DNA of 19,905 nt, from positions 1-19,905 of the forward strand of contig CAKOOQ010000022.1 of assembly GCA_934098555.1 (NCBI GenBank), given 5' to 3'. Under the pieces are notes generated by a model, which saw only the letters and a program-made list of their open reading frames with translations, was not told the origin of the DNA and did not search any database. Of this stretch, positions 1-6,869 are shown piece by piece (positions within the stretch are counted from its first letter, which is position 1; every line of letters starts with the position of its first letter). Made by a program: the position numbers and the translations under genes. Source of the stretch: an uncultured Bacilli bacterium. GTDB lineage: Bacteria; Bacillota_I; Bacilli_A; RF39; UBA660.

Positions 1-4
1 TTTT

Positions 5-433
5 TTAAATATCTGTTGGATTAATAGGATGGATTTTTCCATTACAGTTTTCTTCTAAACAATCAAAACAAGGTTTTAAGGTATTTTTTTCACATTTATT
101 CATTTCTTTGTAAACATGAATCATTTGAAGAGGTATCCGGGCTTCTTTTTTACATGTATCACATTGAAACAAAATATATTTCTTTTCTTTTGGGGTGTTT
201 TCATCTTCACATAATTTTTCAAACTCTATTCCAAGGGCTTGACTAATTCGCCAGGCTGCTCCTATGGAAAATGTTTGATGATAAGTAGATTCGATGCCAC
301 TTATGAAAGACAAAGAATAATTGATTTCTTCCGCTAGTTTTTCTTGCGTCCAACCTTTTTGACGACGGTATTTCTTGATGTTTTTACTTATCATTTCATA
401 AATATAGTTTTCGTCTTCTTTTTTAAATTCCAT
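5..433 (-). CDS. XRE-family transcriptional regulator with Cys-rich C-terminal tail
   Basis: Probable DNA-binding regulator of 142 residues. Residues about 18-75 form a Cro/CI-type helix-turn-helix (KKYRRQKGWTQEKLAEEI, then the SLSFISGIES recognition helix region). The C-terminal part carries six cysteines (C91, C94, C114, C122, C125, C130 from my start) in a CxxC...CxxC arrangement that looks like a small zinc-binding module; this metal site is inferred. I choose the ATG at 433 because GTGAGG lies about 9 bases upstream; an in-frame ATG at 454 adds seven residues but has no ribosome binding site. The gene is transcribed away from the SPFH/zinc-ribbon cluster across a 250-base divergent spacer, so it is a natural candidate for its regulator. 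The ligand and operator are unknown. Stop TAA at 5-7; the downstream neighbour lies outside the window. Confidence 0.85.
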   Translation of the reverse strand: MEFKKEDENYIYEMISKNIKKYRRQKGWTQEKLAEEINYSLSFISGIESTYHQTFSIGAAWRISQALGIEFEKLCEDENTPKEKKYILFQCDTCKKEARIPLQMIHVYKEMNKCEKNTLKPCFDCLEENCNGKIHPINPTDI

Positions 434-559
434 TTTATTATCCCTCACTTCCATTTAAACGTAATACCCACTTAAATTATCCTACAAATATAGTGATATT
501 TTTATTTACTGTTTGTGAATAAATTTCTTTTAAATAGCAAAACTGGTGCCATTTACGAC

Positions 560-587
560 TTGAAAGTTATGTAAGTTGTGTTATAAT
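560..587 (+). promoter_or_regulatory. Promoter of the SPFH/zinc-ribbon cluster
   Basis: TTGAAA (560-565), a 16-base spacer, then TATAAT (582-587) preceded by TG one base upstream (extended -10, TGTTATAAT). Transcription would start near 594, leaving a leader of about 90 bases before the SPFH start. This is one of the best promoter matches in the window. Confidence 0.75.
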
Positions 588-624
588 GATAAAGAATAGA
601 GAAGGTCCTAAGGAGAGTTTATAT

Positions 625-720
625 TTGTTATATTCTTATTGCAATAACTTTTCTTTTCAAAATGAAATACAAGAAAGAGGTAAATTATGGGATTTATTAA
701 AGCATTTTCGGGAGCTTTAG
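625..720 (+). CDS. Possible 31-residue leader ORF (TTG start) overlapping the SPFH gene start
   Basis: A TTG at 625 is preceded by AAGGAGAG (610-617) at a 7-base spacing, a better ribosome binding site than the AAAGAGG used by the next gene. The frame runs 31 codons and stops at TAG 718-720, overlapping the SPFH coding start (687) by 34 bases in another frame. The peptide resembles nothing I know. It could be a leader peptide that couples or competes with translation of the SPFH gene, or chance. Only the ribosome binding site argues for it. Confidence 0.2.
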   Translation: MLYSYCNNFSFQNEIQERGKLWDLLKHFREL

Positions 721-1922
721 GTGGAACTTTAGCAGACCAATGGAAAGACTTTTATGTACCAAAATCAACAGCTGCGTCAGTTGCTGTCAGTCAAGCTGTT
801 ATGCAATCACAAAACAACGGTCGTGGTGAAAATTATAAAGGAAATGATAACATTATTACTAATGGTAGTAAGATTGTTGTTCCAGAAGGAATGGCTCTTA
901 TTACGATTCAAGATGGTGCTATAACGGGTATTATTGCCGAACCAGGTGGATTTGAATTTAAATCAGATGATCCTTATTCACAATCCATGTTTGCAGGTGA
1001 TGGTATCTTTGGTCAAACTATCAAATCGACATGGGAAAAAGTTAAATTTGGTGGTCAACCAGGAAGTCAACAAACGGCTTTTTATATTAACTTAAAAGAA
1101 ATAACAGGAAATAAATTTGGCACTCAATCAGAAATTTATTGGGATGATGCCTTTTTTGGAACACAAGTTGGTGCTTTAACAAGAGGTACATATACATTAA
1201 AAATTGTAGATCCATTATTATTCGTTAAAAACTTTGTGCCTGCAGAGTATTTATTACCAAATGCACGTGATTTTGACTTTGCGGATATGAATAATAAACC
1301 AGCAACACAACTTTTTGATGAAGTTGTTGGTAGTTTATCGGCTGCATTCTCAAGGTATACTAATGATCCAAGTCGTGGTAATCGTATTTCAAAAATTCAA
1401 ACAGATGCGGATGGATTTGCCAAAAGCTTATCTGAAGTTGTTGAACAAAATTATTCATGGAAATCAACTCGTGGACTTGAAATTTGTAAAGTAGCTATTA
1501 CGGCGATTGAATACGATGAAGATACCAAAGAACTTATGAAAGATGTTAAGAAAGCGGATGCCTTATCGGGTGCTCGTGGAAACTCTTTCATGCAACAATC
1601 TGTCGCACGTGGTATTCAAGAGTCTGCTTCTCATGGCGCGACGGGAATGGCCTTTATGGGTGTTGGTATGAATGCTGCTAATGGTATGATGGGGGCGGTT
1701 ACCCAACCAAATACACAAAGCTCTTATCAACCAGCTTTCAATAACATGGCGGCTCAGCCACAACAAATGAGTCAACCTGCTCAACCACAAACGACTCAAA
1801 GTCCTGAGGTATTAAAAGAAGACCCAACAGAAAAATTATTAAATGCTAAAAAATTATTAGACGCAGGAGCTATCACGGAAGAAGATTATAATAAATTAAA
1901 ATCACAAATCTTAGGAATATAG
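687..1922 (+). CDS. SPFH (stomatin/flotillin-like) protein with C-terminal SHOCT domain, YdjI-like
   Basis: A 411-residue protein of the SPFH 'virion core protein'/YdjI type. The N-terminal segment (residues 1-60) is followed by the characteristic IVVPEGMALITIQDG stretch (63-77) that opens the SPFH beta domain, which extends to about residue 280. A Gly/Met-rich piece (318-337) and a Gln/Pro-rich linker (340-378) lead to a SHOCT-like helix pair at 380-411 (LLDAGAITEEDYNKLKSQIL). There is no transmembrane segment, so it probably assembles on the inner membrane face. Family members form oligomeric membrane scaffolds; B. subtilis YdjI sits in a PspA-linked envelope-stress operon. Many relatives end in a zinc ribbon; this one ends in SHOCT and the ribbons are found in the four following proteins. 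AAAGAGG precedes the ATG; the next gene starts three bases after the stop. Confidence 0.85.
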   Translation: MGFIKAFSGALGGTLADQWKDFYVPKSTAASVAVSQAVMQSQNNGRGENYKGNDNIITNGSKIVVPEGMALITIQDGAITGIIAEPGGFEFKSDDPYSQSMFAGDGIFGQTIKSTWEKVKFGGQPGSQQTAFYINLKEITGNKFGTQSEIYWDDAFFGTQVGALTRGTYTLKIVDPLLFVKNFVPAEYLLPNARDFDFADMNNKPATQLFDEVVGSLSAAFSRYTNDPSRGNRISKIQTDADGFAKSLSEVVEQNYSWKSTRGLEICKVAITAIEYDEDTKELMKDVKKADALSGARGNSFMQQSVARGIQESASHGATGMAFMGVGMNAANGMMGAVTQPNTQSSYQPAFNNMAAQPQQMSQPAQPQTTQSPEVLKEDPTEKLLNAKKLLDAGAITEEDYNKLKSQILGI

Positions 1923-1925
1923 GCA

Positions 1926-3440
1926 ATGAAAGAAGTTTATAATTCAGGGGATACGCCAACAATTATTCAAACGGATATGACGGCCAAAGATGGTCAAAAC
2001 AAATGTCCTAAATGTGGTGCCACAGAGATATCGGTTAATACCTTAACGGGTAAATTAAGATGTGAATATTGCCGGTTCGAGTTTGAACCGGTAAACACCA
2101 CCGGTATGGTCAAAGATATTTCTTCTTTACAAGGAGAAGTGATAGGTTCTGGGGCTCAAGATATTGTAGCTAGTGAAAATGAGGTTAAAACATTTAAATG
2201 TAGTAGCTGTGGGGCGGAAGTGGTTATTGATACCAATGATGCTTTACAAGCTCGTTGCCACTGGTGCCGTAATGTCTTATCTGTTAATGAACAAATTCCC
2301 AATGGAGCGGTTCCAGATGTTGTTTTACCTTTTTCAGTGAGTAAAGAAGTGGCTCAAACAGAAATAGCTCGGTTTGTCAATAAAAGAAAGTTCTTCGCAC
2401 ATCCTAAATTTAAAGAAGAATTTAAAACAGACAATATTATGGGTGTCTATTTTCCTTATATGCTTGTTGATGTAAATGCACACGCAAGATTTTCTGGTTC
2501 AGGTGAAAAACAAAGACGAAAGTATTACCGCGGGAGTGGTAGCAATCAAAAAGCCTATTATGATGCCGATTTGTATTCGGTTCAAAGAGAGTTTGATATT
2601 GCTGTTCAAGGGCTATCTATCGAGTCTAACAAAGACAGACTTAATATGACGTCTTCTACCCAAACCAATAATATTATTAATGCTATTATGCCTTTTGATG
2701 TTGAAAATTGTGCTTCTTATAATGCCAATTATTTAAGAGGTTTTTCTTCGGAAAGAAGAAATGTAAATACAGAAGATCTTAAAAGCCTAGTAGATGTCAA
2801 AACAAAGGACATCGTTCGTTTTGCTACCAATAACACGATTAAAGAGTATGACCGTGGTGTTTTGTGGAATACCGAAGACGTCGATGTTAAAGGAAAACAG
2901 TGGCAAGCTTCTTATTTGCCTGTTTGGCTTTATAGTTATCAGGAAGTAAAAGGGGATAAAAAAGTTTTACATTATGTAGCGGTAAATGGCCGAACAAAAA
3001 AAACAATGGGAAGTGTCCCTCTTCATATGCCAAAGCTTATTGGTGTATCGATTTTGGTAGAAATTTTAGGTATTTTAGGTATGCTTTATATTGATTGGGA
3101 TTACAGTTACTTATTTGTTTTAGCAGGTGTTATTTTCTTTATCTTTATGCTTGTTAAATACCGCAATATGAATGCTCGCCATACTTATGAAAAGGATACG
3201 AAAACAACGATGACAAATTTACAAAAAGTGGATAATTTTATTCAAACGAAAACCAATCTTACGAATGCCAAAATGACGAATGCTAATAATGAAAGAGTGG
3301 ATGGCGAATCTTTGCAAAATAAGATTTTAGATTCTTTTACAGATCAAAATTTACAAAATAATGTTATGAATACGGTTATTAAAAATAATCCTATGGCAAG
3401 TTTCATCAAAGATGAAATGGATAAAAGAGGAGGTAAATAA
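1926..3440 (+). CDS. Membrane protein with two N-terminal zinc ribbons (TFIIB-type), YdjG-like
   Basis: A 504-residue protein. A TFIIB-type ribbon has Cys27, Cys30, Cys46 and Cys49 (CPKCG...CEYC); a second ribbon has Cys92, Cys95, Cys111 and Cys114 (CSSCG...CHWC). A soluble middle region of about 240 residues follows, then two adjacent hydrophobic helices (about 371-388 and 393-411) and a polar tail of about 90 residues. With both ends before and after a helical hairpin, the ribbons and tail are predicted to be cytoplasmic. The arrangement matches B. subtilis YdjG, which works with the SPFH protein YdjI in membrane stress (from memory of that family; the partnership here is inferred from adjacency). 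It starts three bases after the SPFH stop and its own stop overlaps the next start (TAATG), so translation is coupled. Confidence 0.75.
   Translation: MKEVYNSGDTPTIIQTDMTAKDGQNKCPKCGATEISVNTLTGKLRCEYCRFEFEPVNTTGMVKDISSLQGEVIGSGAQDIVASENEVKTFKCSSCGAEVVIDTNDALQARCHWCRNVLSVNEQIPNGAVPDVVLPFSVSKEVAQTEIARFVNKRKFFAHPKFKEEFKTDNIMGVYFPYMLVDVNAHARFSGSGEKQRRKYYRGSGSNQKAYYDADLYSVQREFDIAVQGLSIESNKDRLNMTSSTQTNNIINAIMPFDVENCASYNANYLRGFSSERRNVNTEDLKSLVDVKTKDIVRFATNNTIKEYDRGVLWNTEDVDVKGKQWQASYLPVWLYSYQEVKGDKKVLHYVAVNGRTKKTMGSVPLHMPKLIGVSILVEILGILGMLYIDWDYSYLFVLAGVIFFIFMLVKYRNMNARHTYEKDTKTTMTNLQKVDNFIQTKTNLTNAKMTNANNERVDGESLQNKILDSFTDQNLQNNVMNTVIKNNPMASFIKDEMDKRGGK
2072..2091 (+). repeat. GC-rich 7-bp inverted repeat inside the zinc-ribbon coding region
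   Basis: CCGGTTC (2072-2078) and GAACCGG (2085-2091) are perfect inverted repeats around GAGTTT, in a gene that is otherwise AT-rich; a third CCGG lies at 2101-2104. It encodes residues just after the first ribbon. It would form a stable hairpin in the mRNA. The function is unknown and it may be a coincidence of codons. Confidence 0.4.
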
Positions 3441-4342
3441 TGCTTTGTCCAAAATGTAATGCTGAAAATATAGAAGGTTCTTCTTTTTGCATTAAATGTG
3501 GTACGAATTTAAAAGAGTTTACAAACACACCTATAAATTCGACGCCTGCAATGAATGAACCTAATTTAAACTTAAATCAACAACAAAATCAAAATTTAAA
3601 TCAACCTATGAATTTTAATAACATGGCTCAAAATCAAACAAGTTATGCGAATCAAAGTGCTCCGGTTTATGGAAATTCGGTTTCTAATAATAACTTTAAT
3701 ACGAAGCAAAGTGGAGAAAAAGTAAACTTGATAAGCTATTTAATGGCCTTTTTCTTAAAACCTGTGGAAACATTTAAAGAAGAAAAAGAAAAATTAAGTT
3801 CTACATCGAACGCTTTTCTCTTAACGCTTGTAATGGCGATTTTCCTTACTTTAGGTTCTTTAATCCAAACAGTAATAACACTTGTGCATGTTTGTAGTTA
3901 TGGCTGGTTTACAGATAACAAATGTATATGGAAATGGGAAAATTTAAAATACATCCGTTGGTTTGATGTTATAGGTAAAAATCTTCTTATCTATTTTTGT
4001 GTTCTTTTAGCGATAGGAGCTGTTTTCTATGTGGGTAGTCTTATTGTTAAAAAAGAACTATCTTTTCAAAAAGCCTTGGCAACGGTTTCATCAAGTGTTC
4101 TTCCTTTAGTTTTAGGTTTTGCTTTAGCACCAATTTTAAAACTTATTTGGACGCCACTTAATTTTATTGTTCCAGGCGTATGTGGAATCTATAGCTTTCT
4201 TCTTTTAAATGAACTTATGGGAAGTAATTTGAATTTAGAAGGTGAAAAGAAAATACATTTTATCTTAGCATGCTTTGCCGTACTTATCCTTATTGCTTAT
4301 ATTGTTTATGCTAAAGTATTAGGTAGTATTTTAAACTTTTAA
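3440..4342 (+). CDS. Zinc-ribbon multi-pass membrane protein (five predicted helices)
   Basis: A 300-residue protein. It opens with a short zinc ribbon (Cys3, Cys6, Cys17, Cys20: CPKCN...CIKCG), followed by a low-complexity Asn/Gln-rich linker (about 30-90). The membrane part has predicted helices near 125-150, 180-203, 217-235, 240-258 and 272-292, with a cysteine pair in the first outer loop (C152, C162). It resembles Yip1-like/YdjH-type proteins but I cannot assign a family with confidence. The ATG overlaps the previous stop (TAATG) and is served by AGAGGAGGT inside that gene. It is the last gene before the terminator at 4364-4407. The function is unknown; the context suggests a membrane partner of the SPFH protein. 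Confidence 0.75.
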   Translation: MLCPKCNAENIEGSSFCIKCGTNLKEFTNTPINSTPAMNEPNLNLNQQQNQNLNQPMNFNNMAQNQTSYANQSAPVYGNSVSNNNFNTKQSGEKVNLISYLMAFFLKPVETFKEEKEKLSSTSNAFLLTLVMAIFLTLGSLIQTVITLVHVCSYGWFTDNKCIWKWENLKYIRWFDVIGKNLLIYFCVLLAIGAVFYVGSLIVKKELSFQKALATVSSSVLPLVLGFALAPILKLIWTPLNFIVPGVCGIYSFLLLNELMGSNLNLEGEKKIHFILACFAVLILIAYIVYAKVLGSILNF

Positions 4343-4363
4343 TCTTAAAATGGTTAACGTCTT

Positions 4364-4407
4364 AAGGGGTTTCTTGAAATTATAAAGTTTCTAAAACCCC
4401 TTTTTTT
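4364..4407 (+). terminator. Intrinsic terminator between the zinc-ribbon membrane genes and the M4 peptidase gene
   Basis: AAGGGGTTT (4364-4372) pairs with AAACCCCTT (4394-4402), with a small inner GAAA/TTTC pairing in the loop, and is followed by a run of seven T (4401-4407). The next gene starts only 30 bases later with no clear promoter in between, so this could be a leaky terminator or attenuator. Confidence 0.8.
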
Positions 4408-4437
4408 AATGAAATTTTTAAAGTGAGTGAGGTTATT

Positions 4438-6864
4438 ATGAAAATATGTAAGAAATGCCACAGCGAAATTCCAAAGGAGAGCGTTTTTTGCCCTTACTGT
4501 GGTAAAGCTTATAAAAAGAAATATTCCAAATATCTTATGGGAGGGGTTATTTTCCTTTTTCTTGTTGGGGGTATTTTATTAGGTTCTTCTTTCTTTAAAA
4601 AAGATAAGAAGGAAGAAGGTTCTTATACAGCATCGAGTCATCTTAGTAATTCTGTTTATAATGATAAGGGACAATTACGTTTTTTGAATGCTTCTTTTAG
4701 TGATGAAAAAATAAATGATGAACAAGATGTGCTAAAGGCCTTAGAAAATATTAAGGAAGAAACCGGTTTGCAAAATCCATTTCAAGAACTTCTTTTGACA
4801 AGTAAAGAAACGGTAAATGAGATAACTTATTATCGGTTTCAACAAGTTTATAATGGGCTTAAAGTTATTGACCAAAATGTTATTGTGAGTGTTTCTAAAG
4901 ACAAGCAAATTTTAGGCTATACGGGTAATTTTCTTTCTGATATCAAAGTGGATACCACACCGAAAAAAAGTCAAGAAGAAATAAAAGAGACAGCCATAAA
5001 CTATTTAGGGAATGAGGCTAAAGTTTATACAAATGATTTAGCTATCTGGGCGGATAGTAGTGCTTCTTCTTTGATTTATCAAGTGGTGGTTTATAATGAT
5101 GCAAAGGCTTTAGAACTTTTAATGGATGCCAATAACGGTAACATTTTAGAAGAAAATGACCTTTTAAATATGAATACTTTTTCTTACACAGATACAGGCA
5201 TTGATAATAAGTCGTATACCATTTCTTTAGAGTCTTATTATGATGATATGCTTTTACAAAATCGCTATCGCTTTTATGATACCGAAAGAAAAATAGCTTT
5301 TTATGATGCCAGTAAAGTAGGTCTTAAGTTGTCTATTTTATTTAGTTTTTCTCCTTTACGAAGTCCTATTACGGTTGATATGGAAGATGGTAAGATTAAG
5401 GATAAAAATGAACTTATCGAAAATGCAATTACGGCTATGGCTCATTTTGAAAGCATTTATGATTATTATAAAAATGTTTTAGGAAGAGATTCTTACGATA
5501 ATAAAGGTAGTACGATTCGAGTAAATCTTGACGTTAAAGCCGAAACATTTACTAATAAGGATTTTAATAATGCATCATGGCTTTCTGTGACAAAGCAAAT
5601 GTACATAGGAAGTTACAAAGGCAAATCCTTTGCGGCCTCTTTAGACGTGTTAGGCCATGAATTTACGCATGGGGTTATTCAGCATACAGCCAATTTTGCA
5701 ACTTCGCCTAAAGAAGAAGATATTAATAAAGCTTTTGAACCAGGCGCTTTAAATGAAGGATACGCCGATATTTTAGGCTCTCTAATAGAAGGAAAAAATT
5801 GGACAATAGGTGAAGATAACGAAGTGTTAAGAGATGTTGTCAATCCGTTAAAGTATGATAACCCTGAGATAAAGGGTGGTAAATATTATATTCCGGATGG
5901 TTATTTAAGTTCTTCCGTTTCTTTAGAGGATTTTTTAAAAAAATTAAATGTCGAATCTCTCAGTAAATATGATAAAGGTGGTATTCATAGTAATTCGAGT
6001 GTTGTCAGTCATGCTGCTTATCTTATGTATGCTGCTGGTGCCTTTCAAAGTAGAGAGGAAATGGCCAAAGTTTGGTATCAATCCTTATTTTATTTAACGT
6101 CTTATGCATCTTTTGAAGATTGCGCCCATGCTGTGATTAAAAGTGCCCAAACATTAGGCCTTAGTGATGATGCTATCATAAAAATAACGAAGGCTTTTCA
6201 TGATACGAATATGTTAGAGAAAAAAACAAGTACTTTAAATGGTATTATCAAAAATGGGGATACCCCTTTAAGTGATGCTGAGGTGAAAATATACTCTTAT
6301 AATAAAGATACGACGCTTTCAAGTGCTTTAACCAAAGAAGAGGGAAAATATACTTTTGAAATAGAAGAAGGCATATATAAAGTACAAGTTTCAAAAGAAG
6401 GTTACGAGACATTTGAAAAAATTATTCATGTGAGTGGAGATACGACGTTGGATGTTTCTTTAGCCAAAGAAAATAGTGAGGGTCTTTTAAATGAATGTAA
6501 GACAGACAAGTGCTACAAATTAACAGTATATACTTTAGCTAATAACAATACCAATCGCTTAGAAGAAACGACCGAAGTTTATTATGTGAGTGAAGGTGCC
6601 CATTTAAATCCTAATACTGTCGTGGATATTATTAACAAAAGTTTAAATGGCAATTATATGTCTTATAAAAATCAAACCTTTTATATGACAATGGGAGGCA
6701 TAACAACTGACTTTGCTTGGTATTATAAAGGTACAGATACAAAATTTGATTTTGATAAGCCTATTACAGAAAATGTAGAAATTGAAATGAAAATTTTTAA
6801 TGGGATTGTTGATAATGATACAATAACAAATATAGAAGATTTCTTGAAAAAGAATGGGAGGTAG
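4438..6864 (+). CDS. Membrane-anchored M4 (thermolysin-like) metallopeptidase with N-terminal zinc ribbon
   Basis: An 808-residue type II membrane protein. A cytoplasmic zinc ribbon (Cys4, Cys7, Cys18, Cys21) precedes a single transmembrane helix (about 33-53). Outside, an FTP-like inhibitory propeptide (about 85-170) is followed by the M4 catalytic domain (about 245-595): HEFTH (His407, Glu408, His411), third zinc ligand Glu440 in NEGYAD, and the catalytic histidine His517 in GGIHSNSS. All active-site residues are present. A carboxypeptidase-regulatory-like beta domain (about 600-678) and a tail resembling a Listeria-Bacteroides (Flg_new) repeat (about 695-790, ending near FDFDKPITENVEIEMK) complete it. 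I use the ATG at 4438, with GTGAGG just upstream; a GTG at 4423 would add five residues. Secreted M4 enzymes normally have a signal peptide, so the ribbon-plus-anchor layout is unusual. If the propeptide is self-cleaved, the peptidase would be released from its anchor (inferred). The next gene starts five bases after the stop. Confidence 0.9.
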   Translation: MKICKKCHSEIPKESVFCPYCGKAYKKKYSKYLMGGVIFLFLVGGILLGSSFFKKDKKEEGSYTASSHLSNSVYNDKGQLRFLNASFSDEKINDEQDVLKALENIKEETGLQNPFQELLLTSKETVNEITYYRFQQVYNGLKVIDQNVIVSVSKDKQILGYTGNFLSDIKVDTTPKKSQEEIKETAINYLGNEAKVYTNDLAIWADSSASSLIYQVVVYNDAKALELLMDANNGNILEENDLLNMNTFSYTDTGIDNKSYTISLESYYDDMLLQNRYRFYDTERKIAFYDASKVGLKLSILFSFSPLRSPITVDMEDGKIKDKNELIENAITAMAHFESIYDYYKNVLGRDSYDNKGSTIRVNLDVKAETFTNKDFNNASWLSVTKQMYIGSYKGKSFAASLDVLGHEFTHGVIQHTANFATSPKEEDINKAFEPGALNEGYADILGSLIEGKNWTIGEDNEVLRDVVNPLKYDNPEIKGGKYYIPDGYLSSSVSLEDFLKKLNVESLSKYDKGGIHSNSSVVSHAAYLMYAAGAFQSREEMAKVWYQSLFYLTSYASFEDCAHAVIKSAQTLGLSDDAIIKITKAFHDTNMLEKKTSTLNGIIKNGDTPLSDAEVKIYSYNKDTTLSSALTKEEGKYTFEIEEGIYKVQVSKEGYETFEKIIHVSGDTTLDVSLAKENSEGLLNECKTDKCYKLTVYTLANNNTNRLEETTEVYYVSEGAHLNPNTVVDIINKSLNGNYMSYKNQTFYMTMGGITTDFAWYYKGTDTKFDFDKPITENVEIEMKIFNGIVDNDTITNIEDFLKKNGR

Positions 6865-6869
6865 TTTAT

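Noticed and set aside
484..516. ACAAA...TTTGT half sites in the divergent spacer as an XRE operator
   Set aside because: Only five bases match and the inner bases do not follow the symmetry; too weak to call.
1563..1799. Antisense 78-residue frame within the SPFH gene
   Set aside because: It is a shadow of the Gln/Pro/Met-rich coding region, with low-complexity product and no ribosome binding site.
4423..4437. GTG start five codons upstream for the M4 peptidase
   Set aside because: The GTGAGG stretch at 4427-4432 serves as the ribosome binding site for the ATG at 4438, which places the zinc ribbon at the very N-terminus as in the neighbours.
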